From positions 4,664,001 to 4,728,000 of the forward strand of contig JBBPUQ010000004.1 in the NCBI GenBank assembly GCA_038501195.1: 64,000 nucleotides of DNA, read 5' to 3'. Position 1 is the stretch's first letter. Every line of letters starts with the position of its first letter. The translations under genes and the position numbers were made by a program. Shown one piece after another: positions 10,497 to 20,755 of the stretch. The DNA is from Nemania diffusa (taxonomy: Eukaryota > Ascomycota > Sordariomycetes > Xylariales > Xylariaceae). The notes beneath the pieces are model-generated. The model was not told the origin of the DNA. It did not search any database and saw only the letters and a program-made list of their open reading frames with translations.

Positions 10497-13400
10497 ATGC
10501 GGCTCCTCAATATCGATTCACTGGAGGTTGAGGAATTCATCGGTAGTTCTCCCCCACCTTACACTATCCTCTCGCATACTTGGGAGTTGGAGGAGGTAAC
10601 ATTACAGGACCTCCCAAAAGTCGGCCTCACTAGACTCGTCGGCTTCCGCAAGCTACAGTACCTCTGTGATCAGACGAGGCAGGATGGATGCCAGTATACT
10701 TGGGTCGATACCTGCTGCATCGATAGGAGAAGTAGCGCTGAATTATCCGAGGCCATTAACTCAATGTATCAATGGTACTCGAAAGCCAAAGTATGCTACG
10801 TCTATCTATGTGACGTGCACTATACGGAAGGTGAGGATATAGATCCTACTAGCGCATTTTATCATTCGAGGTGGTTTGCCAGAAGCTGGACTCTGCAGGA
10901 GCTCATTGCTCCAAACTCCGTGACCTTCTATGACGCCTACTGGCGTTGTATTGGAACTAAGGAATCCCTTCTCGATATCGTCTCAGCCGTTACCGGAATA
11001 CCGCAACCATGTTTGACAGGAGAGAAGGCACCGGCGGACTTTAGTGTCGCTACACGATTTTCATGGGCATCGAAAAGGAGGTGTACGAGACCAGAAGACA
11101 TCGCATATTCGCTTATGGGGCTTTTTGGTGTCTGCATGCCCCTCTTATACGGAGAAGGCGAGAAGGCGTTCTTCAGGCTACAAGGAGAGATATTCAAGTC
11201 TATTGACGATCAATCGATATTATCCTGGGCCGTTTCTAATGAGGATAGCCGCTGTGGGAAACCCTCGAGTGTCTTCGCAAGGTCACCTGCCGACTTCGCA
11301 ACGGTAGCGAATATCTATCCACTTACTGAACTACAAACACCACCTCCTTGCTTCACCAGTCGTGGATTATCCATCTCATTGCCATTAGACACGGCATCCA
11401 AGGGCTCTATTTCGTCACTCTTGAAAGACTCCGAGCCAGACGACTTGTCCAGAATACAAGTCGCATATCTCAACTGCGGACCCGACATGCAGCATGCTGT
11501 CCGGATTTTACTTGTATCTTCGCTACCTTCCGCCGTGACTCAATCACCCCCAACCACGTTTTATCGGCTCGCAGCGCCGTTGAGCGTAGTGAAGCGGTTT
11601 CATGACCTCAAGTATCGCAATATCTATATCAAGATCGGACTAGAGAACCTTTTTCGGAGCAGAGATACCGTCCCACGTGATAATACGACGGAGTTAGTAT
11701 CATCTAGCTTCGATGAAGGCTCAGTTCCACCGAGGCCGTCCCAAGGCTTGAGTTTTACAGATTCCAGTGTCACCAAGGTCGGGCTAGAGAACCTTTTACG
11801 GAGCAGAGATACTGTCCCATATCCTAATATGACGGAGTCAGTATCATCTAGCTCCGGTAAAGGCTCAGTTCCACCGAGTCCGTCCCGAGACTTGAGTGTT
11901 ACAGATTCCAGCGTTACCAAGATCGGGTTTGCGCCTGAAGAAACCGTACTAGCCGCAGTCGTGGATAAGCTAACCGAGGAAATGGTTTGTAATGTTACTG
12001 GAAAGTTATTCCTACCTGAAGGCACCCTAAATAGGATCCTTGATGACGATGTTATGCTTCGATCATTATGGGAACTGCCGCAAACCCCCGGACGCACGGC
12101 TGAGGAAATAAAGCATCTTTTTCCGACGTCCCGTAGAATCTTTGCAATCCTTGCCCTGTCAGGACTTCTGCGATTTTTCCAGATATTGGTTGACAGGCTC
12201 GGGGTTAGCGACGAATGCCTTCCAATGCCGGATCCGGAATTCCTATCAACCCCGACTCTACTAATTGGCGCTGGGAATCCGGAGCATCTAGAGAAGTGGA
12301 AATCGGCTGCAGGGGTTTTTGAAAAGAAGTTATACACGCGAATATTCTTCGAGAGGCAGTGGTGTGTCCTTGCGCCCGTTTTCAGAAGCAGTAATCACAT
12401 TCAACATTATTCGTTCAGCCAGCACCATATATTGCCTTTTGTTCGGAAGATGTCAAGCCCGTCTGCAAAGGGTATGAAACACACCGAGAAGTATGATTTC
12501 AAGTATGGCAGTTTTGGTGATATACAGAAAGTCTGCATCCACCCAGACCACTATGACTTCGAGACAGAGTCTAACGCACGCTTTCTGGGACGCGATTCAA
12601 CAGATAAACCAAGCAAATCTTTCGCAGTTAAAACACTGCGCGGAACTAACCGTGACGGCTTCGAAATAGAGAAACAAGCTTTGGAACGCTTTCGAAAACT
12701 TGGATCACTAGCCATTCTACAGCTACTCGCTAGCTACGAAATCCAGGCCGATGATACTGATCACACTCCTATTACGTACAATATGGTATTTCCTTGGGCT
12801 GACGGCAATCTCAAGGAACTATGGGAGTCGGACCAATATTTACGTGACGAATCTATCGTACCCTGGATAGCAGAGCAGTGCTGGAAGCTTGCAGATGTGC
12901 TGATGATTATTCATAATGGCTACCTGGATTTTGAACCCGATCGGGATAAGGCTGACCGTTTCTATGGTATCCACGGTGATATAAAACCTGCGAATATTCT
13001 CCGATTCTCAGCTGACTCTACGCGCGATTCAGAGAAGCTAGGTCGACTTGTCGTCGGTGACTTTGGGCTGACGAACTTCCATCGCAAGAGCAGTAGATCG
13101 ATGATCAACACGTCCCATGCTGGTTACTCTATTCCCTACTCAGCGCCTGAATTCAGGTACGGTGAGAAAATCTCACGCAAAGTCGACATATGGGCGCTTG
13201 GGTGTGTTTTTTTAGAATTTATTATCTGGTTCCTCATGGGATCAACTTCTGTCCTTTGCAAGTTCCCAGATATACGGGCCGATATGGATACGTCGACGAT
13301 ACAAACCGATGCATTCTTTGAGCATGCTCCGTATGGTGAAAAGGGGACATCGTTAGCACGACTTAAGCCAGTTGTTCTGGAATGGATACACACGCTCTAT

Positions 13401-13691
13401 TCTAACGATGGTTGCTCTGACTACTTGAGCGACTTTCTAGATCTAATCCGTTCCAGGATGCTCGTTGTAAACGCGCAGGACCGCATTCAAGCAGATGAAT
13501 TGTCTCAACAGCTCGAAAAAATGTATCGCAAGTGCCTGTCTAAACCGCAATACTATCATGCGAATAGCAATCGTCGAAAGTCAGCGACGCAGAGGGGTGG
13601 TACACTCATTAACTCTAGGGGCATATCAAATGGGAGAGGGGCGAAACGTGAATGGTTTTTCTCATTATTGAAGAGTTGGCTGTGTCTATGA
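10497..13691 (+). CDS. HET-domain protein fused to a C-terminal protein kinase
   Basis: A single exon of 1064 aa. Residues about 20-170 form a HET domain: YTILSHTWELEEV, then the invariant-looking YTWVDTCCIDRRSSAELSEAINSMY block, then RSWTLQELIAP and the later GLFGVCMPLLYGEGEKAF. Residues about 660-960 form a complete kinase: glycine loop YGSFGDIQKV, AVK lysine, a helix-C glutamate in EIEKQ, catalytic loop HGDIKPANIL (about 825), GDFGLT (about 855), SAPEF (about 880) and DIWALGCVF. A middle region carries a 48-aa tandem duplication (11631-11918). HET domains act in fungal non-self recognition and cell death. Here the partner is a kinase rather than a STAND NTPase, so a phosphorylation-linked immune switch is a reasonable inference. 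Domain calls are firm; the role is not shown. Confidence 0.93.
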   Translation: MRLLNIDSLEVEEFIGSSPPPYTILSHTWELEEVTLQDLPKVGLTRLVGFRKLQYLCDQTRQDGCQYTWVDTCCIDRRSSAELSEAINSMYQWYSKAKVCYVYLCDVHYTEGEDIDPTSAFYHSRWFARSWTLQELIAPNSVTFYDAYWRCIGTKESLLDIVSAVTGIPQPCLTGEKAPADFSVATRFSWASKRRCTRPEDIAYSLMGLFGVCMPLLYGEGEKAFFRLQGEIFKSIDDQSILSWAVSNEDSRCGKPSSVFARSPADFATVANIYPLTELQTPPPCFTSRGLSISLPLDTASKGSISSLLKDSEPDDLSRIQVAYLNCGPDMQHAVRILLVSSLPSAVTQSPPTTFYRLAAPLSVVKRFHDLKYRNIYIKIGLENLFRSRDTVPRDNTTELVSSSFDEGSVPPRPSQGLSFTDSSVTKVGLENLLRSRDTVPYPNMTESVSSSSGKGSVPPSPSRDLSVTDSSVTKIGFAPEETVLAAVVDKLTEEMVCNVTGKLFLPEGTLNRILDDDVMLRSLWELPQTPGRTAEEIKHLFPTSRRIFAILALSGLLRFFQILVDRLGVSDECLPMPDPEFLSTPTLLIGAGNPEHLEKWKSAAGVFEKKLYTRIFFERQWCVLAPVFRSSNHIQHYSFSQHHILPFVRKMSSPSAKGMKHTEKYDFKYGSFGDIQKVCIHPDHYDFETESNARFLGRDSTDKPSKSFAVKTLRGTNRDGFEIEKQALERFRKLGSLAILQLLASYEIQADDTDHTPITYNMVFPWADGNLKELWESDQYLRDESIVPWIAEQCWKLADVLMIIHNGYLDFEPDRDKADRFYGIHGDIKPANILRFSADSTRDSEKLGRLVVGDFGLTNFHRKSSRSMINTSHAGYSIPYSAPEFRYGEKISRKVDIWALGCVFLEFIIWFLMGSTSVLCKFPDIRADMDTSTIQTDAFFEHAPYGEKGTSLARLKPVVLEWIHTLYSNDGCSDYLSDFLDLIRSRMLVVNAQDRIQADELSQQLEKMYRKCLSKPQYYHANSNRRKSATQRGGTLINSRGISNGRGAKREWFFSLLKSWLCL
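11631..11918 (+). repeat. In-frame tandem duplication, two 144-bp units
   Basis: Unit 1 (11631-11774) and unit 2 (11775-11918) both encode a 48-residue segment starting K(I/V)GLENL and ending TDSSVT. The first few codons of a third copy (KIGF) follow at 11919. The units differ at scattered sites, so the duplication is not brand new. They are Ser/Thr/Pro-rich and lie between the HET and kinase domains, so they probably form a flexible linker or a phosphorylated region. Confidence 0.9.
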
Positions 13692-13879
13692 AATCCATCA
13701 CAATCTCGTGTTCCAAAATCATATTGATGATATACATCTGTAGTGTTGGTATTTAGATAGTTTGACGCCGCAAACATATGTTGTCTGCACCATCACCACC
13801 TAGCCACCTAGGAAATATTGTTACATAGAACAGGAGCTTCTTATACCACAAAACCAAATGAATTTTGTACTATCAAACT

Positions 13880-14432
13880 TTACTTGAAGAGTGCAGAGAA
13901 TTTAAAGGTAGGTCGTCGGAGAGGCTTTGGAGGACTCGTCGAGTTCGTCGGGTTCGTCGGGTTCGGCGGGTTCGACGGGTTCGGCGGGTTCGACCCTAAC
14001 GCACTTGGAGTACCCTCGCCTTCCCTATCGCCGGCAGCAGTGCTAGGCCTAGATTCGCTGTTTCTGAGTGCGGCTTTCAAGTTTCTTATCTCAGATAGTT
14101 GCTTCTGGTAAGTTGTGAGCGCTCGAAATAGGGGAACATTTCGGATTTGGGCTGGTATTGGTACGCACCTTATTCAGGCCACTATTCGTGCCGATGAAGT
14201 ACTGGTCTCTAACCACCTGTACCATTATTCAGACATTAGTAAAACCTTACACACGGGAGCTGTCGCTTTATGTTATGGACAGACATACCCTGACCTTATA
14301 ATCCAGGTTGCCGTTTTTGCGCTCTGCATCGAGATATTGCTTAAGCCTGTCCGGGTTGATGTACGACATTGGAAGCGCCTCCTCCTTCCACCCTGGGGGT
14401 AACAACAAGTTGGAGGGAGACTGATTAGCCAT
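13880..14432 (-). CDS. Small protein of unknown function with coiled coil and Asn-Pro repeats
   Basis: Three exons (14432-14295, 14216-14169, 14104-13880) join in phase 0 at both introns to give 136 aa. The N-terminus begins MANQSPSN and contains PPGWKEEALPMSYINPDRLK. A short helical, heptad-like stretch (KQLSEIRNLKAALRNSE, about residues 63-79) follows. The C-terminus is disordered, with NPPNPSNPPNP-type repeats encoded by a 9-bp-like tandem at 13930-13992 and a basic tail. I do not recognise the family. An upstream in-frame Met at 14534 would add 34 residues. Its 3' end faces that of the HET-kinase gene about 190 bp away. The splice-consistent structure supports a real gene. Confidence 0.65.
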
Positions 14433-15014
14433 GTGAAAGTTGAAAGCGCACGAAGCGTAGAGACGAAGACACCGAAATGGATCAAGAAAAGTTGCAGGCG
14501 AGATGGAGGCTCTGATGAACGGAATCTTATTCAACTACTGTTTAGGTGTCTAGGTTGCTTGTTAGGTTGAAGGAAACCATCAGATGGGGGGTCGGGTACT
14601 ATCCATCTCATCAGCTACGGGGATTACTCGGAACGGAATTCCTCCAGTACTGGAGCAGTGGCGCCTATTACAGGACTCAGATTAAGGAGGCGCCCAAATC
14701 CAAGAGGACAACCTACTTGTGAAAGTGGAGAATTAAGCGAGCCAGTGAGTTGTTGTATTCTACATACATAGCATATACGCCTCCTCGCTCTCTAATATGT
14801 AAGTGAGCAGCTGAAGCCGATACTGTTACATGGGGGCCAAATATGTCTACATTTAGGAGAGATCTTCTCTCACATATAGGAATGGAACTGCTCTAAGTCG
14901 CCCTAGCATCAGTAAGGCTGTAGCACTTGTAGCATTTATTACCTGACAGCTCCGCACCCTAATGAGCCATGAGCCATTCCCTCTTTACAATCGAACTTTA
15001 TTGCCACGCTCGCC
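14433..15014. promoter_or_regulatory. Divergent intergenic region
   Basis: This 0.6 kb lies between the start of the leftward 136-aa gene and the start of the rightward CorA-like gene, so it holds both promoters. I see no distinct operator, repeat or additional gene. Confidence 0.35.
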
Positions 15015-16844
15015 ATGGACTGGGGAGACAGTGGTTCAGAGCTCTTTGCAACGTTTGCTGACTTCGTTTGCGTTTCGAATCCTAAATATCCTAATCAAGC
15101 ATGTTTAGTCAAAAGAGATTATGGCGATATACATAATCGTGGGATGGGCCCGAGTGACGAAGATATCAACTTACAAAATACAGATAAGTGGGATGAATTT
15201 GCTCAAGTTAGCTCGCCCTAAAATTAGCACGAGTATAGAATCAGCTAACTTGTTTTATGATAGGTATTGGATTCCTCGCCAAAAAATGGCTACTGTATTA
15301 TGTATGGCTCATACGCACCAACTACTCTGCCTTTGAATTGATTAGGTTGACAAAACTAGGTTCATTCCTGCTGCTGCCGCCCTAGACTTAGGCTGGGGGC
15401 TCATACCAACAACTTTCTCGAGCATTCCGATCAGCGAAGAGAACTGGGAGAAGGTCGTCTCGTTACTGTGTATTCCTAAATATTACGCAAAGTTGGTGGA
15501 GAGGAAAGTTTCGTCGCTTGTTTCAATTTCTCGCCAACAACTACAGATGTCCGTAGGCGTAACAGCTTCCACGGAAGAGGGTGGAGTCGCCTTCGCTTCG
15601 ACATACTTCGAAAAAAGAAAATTCACTAGCGCAATCATGGTAGGCTGTACAGAGGAACAAATTAGTACGGTAACGGGGTTTTTGTCGTCGTATAAAAGAT
15701 CGAGTCAACACCCTTTTTTCATGAACGGCATTTTCGCAGAGCTACAACTGGAACAACTCAAATCCTTAAAGAGGCGTTGCCAAGAAAGCTACGAAAAGCT
15801 ACAAAGAAAGCTAGATGATAACCAAAAAATGCTCCCAAAAGTCAATCAATTTGGTTGGGACTTGATACAGGAGATTCTCACCACTCGCGATAAATTTCAG
15901 CTCGCTAAACTCGAGATTGATGCAGCCAGGCTTCAGCTGGACAAACTACATGAACGGCTAACTGCCGCGTCAGGAGATCAATCGGAACTAAAACACGAGG
16001 AATTTACCACACTTTTTGCTGCGCGTCTTAACGACATTGCCACTCGTTTCGATGGCTATAGTAATCAATGCCAGCAATATGCTGACAGCATATCGTACTG
16101 GACAGAATTAGTGAGTTGAAACTTAAGGGTATCGGAGAGAGTACGGCAAGCTAACACAAAGGAAGATTCGCAGCGAGTTAGCTAGGGAAGAGGCAAGTCG
16201 AAGTGCTAAGAACTCCAGTCTCGCAAACTTGATTGCGGGGGTGGCTTTAGTTTATCTGCCAGTAACGGGCGTAGCTGTAAGATCTGACGCTTGACTGAGA
16301 ATCCATCCTTGTACGCTGCCAAAATGCTAATGTGTAGAATCAACAGACCATCTTAGCGATGCCAATATTTGGATGGACGAATGATTGGAAGGACTTGAAG
16401 TTTCAGTCCATCGAGGCAAATGGCCAATCCAATGGCAGTTCAGCTGACATAGGATCGGCCGGCGCTGCTAGCACAGGCTTACCTGTTGTATCCGGCTACA
16501 TATGGATATGGGCCGGTGTTTCCATCTTTCTTTCGATCGGCACGTTTAGCCTGTTTATATACCGCATCGAGTTTAAATTTTCCAAATATAAACAAAAATT
16601 GAAGGTCGAATTGCCGGAAAGGATGATGGGAATGATCGGGATGGTGCGGGATTCGGCCAGGAGTTTGAATGGCTTGAATGCTGCGAGACAGGCCGATAGC
16701 AATGGCTCAACGCAAGTTGAAATGGATGACTTAACACCAGGTGGGAGGCAAACTACTTCGCTTGCTCCACCCCTAGAACAGGCTGGCACAGTTTCGGGTG
16801 GCAGTGGAACTTCCTCATCACAGGTTCCGTCTGTGTTGCCATAA
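15015..16844 (+). CDS. CorA-like fungal membrane protein with central coiled coil
   Basis: Four exons (15015-15206, 15346-16110, 16166-16276, 16347-16844) in phase 0 give 521 aa. The central part (about residues 185-300) is a long charged helical region (QLKSLKRRCQESYEKLQRK and following). It leads to LANLIAGVALVYLPVTGVAT (about 335-354), which resembles the first transmembrane segment of CorA-type proteins. A second membrane helix follows (VSGYIWIWAGVSIFLSIGTF, about 400-420). The tail is Ser/Gly/Thr-rich and probably cytosolic. The canonical GMN signature is not visible; the position reads ATILAMPIFGW, as in many fungal CorA-like proteins with uncertain Mg2+ transport function. The first intron is the least certain, because a shorter alternative would introduce a stop. 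Confidence 0.75.
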
Positions 16845-19060
16845 GCTAGAGTCTTGCAAACTCATGGATATCAGGATAAACTTTCGAATGACTTTGTATT
16901 TGGTGTTCTATGTTCCTTCTTCCGTGGGAAGCGCTATGATTCTTTCTTTTCTACTCTACTATTTTCTTTGGTTAAACTTTTAGCCTGTTGTTGTAATTAG
17001 GTATAGGTAGTTAGTTTTCTTGTAGTGTCAGGTACAAACAAAGAACAGTATGTTCAAGGACCTCTCCCGGTGGCTGCAAGGACCGATAGGTGCCTATCTA
17101 GGCACTCCATCCCTTCTACAACATTAATGCGCGCCCTGCATAATAGCTGAGCTAGGCTTACTAGCTGGACCTCTGCTCCTCTCTACTCTAGGTACCTCTT
17201 ATGTGAAATAGGTAGTTTGATAATTACTGAAAGGCCAAACATACCAGAGGTACTAGACGGTATGGGATTTAAATCTTTCATCCAACTTGGTTTTTGTTAT
17301 GGCATGATGCTAGATATTAGTAATTACATGCATCGTGTTAAAGCTTGTAACGAAACACCTATAAAGGCTCGCATTTAAGGTACTTAGATTTGTTACAATT
17401 ACTTCAAAGATTTGGACTTGCTGTAAGGTTCCATTTACTCAGAGCAGGTGATATGCCCTGGACTAGGTACTTATAAGCTCACCCTCCACTGTTACTAAAT
17501 ATGGGCAGAATATAAAGCCACCGTTTAACTGAGCGGAAAGTAACTAAGGTCCACCTATAAGAGTAGCATGTTTAGTTGCTATAATAAATTATGAATTCCC
17601 TTCGACCATGTATTGTAATTCTCGATAGTTTAAATCTTTTGCTCTACAGGTATCAACTTGGCGTAAGAGGAAACAAGGCATGTTTTTAAGAGATAAAAAT
17701 CAATGGCATTTTAACAACCAACAACGTTTTATAATCTGGCTACACTTAGTTCAATATAGTTAAGCAAATAGAAATCATTATATTTATTTAAACAAACATT
17801 TAAGCTTGTTATTTATATTTTTTTTTATGTAGTTACTCGCTTATCTTTTACCTAAGAAGATATTTACTAAGTACCTTAACTTTGTTGATCACCCAACGAC
17901 TTAAGCCTTTTGCTCAACTAGGTTTAAATTTATAATAGCAGCTGATAATGATTGTGTCAGGATTTAATATACTAGAGTACCGGCATACTACCAGCTATAT
18001 TATGTATACCACTCACGCCTATGGATCAAAGAAGATTCTTCCTTTCTTCAACCTTTAGCCTTGTATAATACCTACACCAAGAACTATACTACCTTTTGTA
18101 TTATACCTGACATAGTTCTCCTTCTCTGTGTCAGATTGTTTTACCTTCCAAAAATACGAGATTTTATAATCCCTCCTTCCCCAATATGCATAATTCTGTA
18201 ATTAATTATAGGCCTTGTAGTTTAAATTTGGTCATATCATGCCTACTGCATAGGCCACCTCCCCTTCCACGCCAAAGCCTTGAAAGTGCTATAATTGCCA
18301 AGCCCTTAGTTTGGTCTACCTGTCTATAGGAGGTGGGGTCCAACTACCTACGCATACCCATAACTTCTAACTATAAAAGAAAGCAACCATACAAGCGTGT
18401 AATAGTGAGTGCTATACAAATAACGTAGAACAAGAAGAATGGACAGTTAATAGTATAGGCAAGTGAAACTCCCGATTGCGCTGACTAGTTATATAGGTGA
18501 ATGAAGTTTTTAAACCGTGATAGATTCTGTGAATATATATATGTAATATATATACGGTACAGTATACCTGCTCTCTAAGCCTGGACGAGTACCCGTAAAA
18601 GCACTCTTAGGCCCTAAAATTAGGTTACATGCTCAGGGTTTTAATAGCGCCTGAGGACTTAGGCAGAAGCGGTGCTGAAGAAATGCACTTGGTTCTCGAG
18701 TCCCTTTCCAGCCCCCATAGCACACTACCTAAACTACCCGGCGAAGTGCACTGAAGTCTCCGTCTACATGTGTATATCTACGCAGAAGGCGTAGACTTTC
18801 CACCCCCTAACAATTTATCGCCCCAAACGGCGTCGTAAGATTTGCCAATTTATTTTTGCCAGGTCATTGCCATCAAGTTGATGTTTTCTTATGAAAAAAA
18901 AAAAAGCTTGTTATTTAATTCTCTTATTTCAAAACCTTCAGGATGCTGATGTACAGATCGTTCATTCCATGAAACTCATACAGCCGTGATATCATTTCTA
19001 AGCAAATATCGCACCCAGATTAGAGGGTTACCCAACAACCATTTTACCCATGCCTCCAGC
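16845..19060. other. Intergenic region, 2.2 kb, moderately A+T-rich
   Basis: Both flanking genes end here (the CorA-like gene rightward, the aldehyde dehydrogenase leftward), so the stretch is a convergent terminator region. It has frequent tag/gtacct words, a short palindromic TATA run near 18533-18552 and an A12 run at 18894-18905. No reading frame or RNA gene could be supported. Confidence 0.5.
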
Positions 19061-20755
19061 TTAGAAAAGCGCACCGCCCAGACGGATGGCGACCGACTTG
19101 TTCTGTGTGTAATTGGCGAGCGCCGCCTCTCCCAGCTCGCGGCCGATACCACTCTCCTTAAAGCCACCGAAGGGAATTTGGTGATGTATCAGGTTATAGC
19201 CTGCTCCAATATTAGTTTCAGGCGAGCAAGAGGAGAGAAAATGGTACTTACAGTTGACCCAGACTGTGCCTGCCTTGATGTTACTGCTTACGCGGATGGC
19301 TGTGTTTAGATCGGTAGTGTGCACAGCAGCGGCAAGGCCGTATGCGCTGTCATTGCCTAGCTTGATGACCTCGGCCTCATCCTTGAACTTGGAGATGGCG
19401 CAGACGGGGCCGAAAATCTCCTCCTGCATGATCTTCATGTCATTGGTGACGTTGCTAAAGATAGTGGGCTGGATGAAATAGCCCTTGGTGCCGTGGCGCT
19501 CGCCACCGGTTTCAACGGTAGCACCACTCTTCTTGCCCTCCTCGATGTAACCCATAATGCGTTCAAATTGAAGCTGGCTGACTTGGGGTCCCTGGAAGGT
19601 CTTCTCGTCGAATGGGTCACCAACTGTGTTCTGCTCCGCACGCTCCTTGAAAGCCTTGACGAACTTGTCGTAGATGCCTTCCTGGACGTAGATACGAGAG
19701 CCGGCGCAGCAGCACTGGCCGTGGTTGTAGTAGATACCGAAGTTGACCCAGGAGATGGCCTGCTCGATATCGGCGTCATTGAAGACGATGTTGGGGGACT
19801 TGCCACCGAGTTCTAATGTCACCTTCTTCAGGTTGGAGGATGCAGCGGCCTTCATGATAGTCCGGCCGACAATGGTAGAGCCAGTGAAGGCAATCTTGTC
19901 GACATCCATGTGGGAGGAGAGGGCAGCGCCGGCAATTCTGCCGAAGCCCGAGATAATGTTCAGGACACCGGCAGGGAAGCCAGCCTCCTTGACTAGGTTC
20001 GCGAAGACGAGGGCAGATAGGGGGGTCTGCTCGGCGGTCTTGAGGACGATGGTGTTACCTGTGGCCAGGGCAGGGCCGATCTTCCAGGCCAACATCAATA
20101 GGGGGAAGTTCCAGGGGATGATCTGACCGCATACGCCAAGCTACATGGGTGGTGGCGTTAGCCTCTTCACTGTCGACAGGTTGTGCTGCTGTGTGCGGCA
20201 TGGAAACTCACCGGTTCTGGGATTGTGTAGTGGAAGGACTCGTGGTTGACGTCGACAGTGTTACCGTGGATCTTGTCGGCCCAGCCACCGTAGTACCGGG
20301 TGCATGCGGCCACAGCGCCGACATCTCCGCGGGCCATGGTGATGGACTTGCCATTGTCTAGGGACTCGACAGCAGCAAGGAGGTCGATGTTCTTCTCTAC
20401 GAGATCAGCCAGCCTCGTTAGGTAGATTCCACGCTGCTGAGGTGTGGTTGTGCGCCATGTTGTTTCAAAGGCCTTGCGGGCGGCGGCTACGGCGAGATCG
20501 ACATCCTTCTCGGTGGCTTCGGCTACGGAGCAGATGACCTCCTCGGTGGCCGGGTTAATGACCTCGAACGACTTCTTGTCGACACCCTCTACCCATTCGT
20601 TGTTGATGAACCTGTGCAACGCAAACACAGCATTGTCAGTGCAAGGGACAGAAAACCCGGTGGTTGATTGGAGAGGGGCGGTGCGCCACTTACAACGCTG
20701 TGGGTTGAGTATAAGCGCCGGTAACTGGCGTCTTCAGCTCAACGCTTAGAGGCAT
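19061..20755 (-). CDS. aldA: NAD(P)+-dependent aldehyde dehydrogenase (AldA-type)
   Basis: Four exons (20755-20694, 20611-20212, 20140-19252, 19200-19061) give 496 aa, the usual length for fungal AldA. Landmarks in order: [14 protein letters not shown] with the catalytic-site Asn165, [16 protein letters not shown] (cofactor loop), TLELGGKSP with general base Glu264, GQCCCAGSR with the catalytic Cys298, EEIFGPV and the C-terminal [15 protein letters not shown]. It oxidises acetaldehyde and other aliphatic aldehydes to acids, feeding ethanol and threonine carbon to acetyl-CoA. It is likely cytosolic, since no targeting peptide is evident. All introns have GT-AG ends and coherent phase. The neighbours do not suggest a shared pathway. 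The symbol reflects family resemblance, not proven orthology. Confidence 0.95.

Noticed and set aside
11624..12337. 237-codon open frame antisense to the HET-kinase gene
   Set aside because: It is a shadow of the strongly supported sense frame, has no family features, and spans the duplicated linker, which inflates its length.
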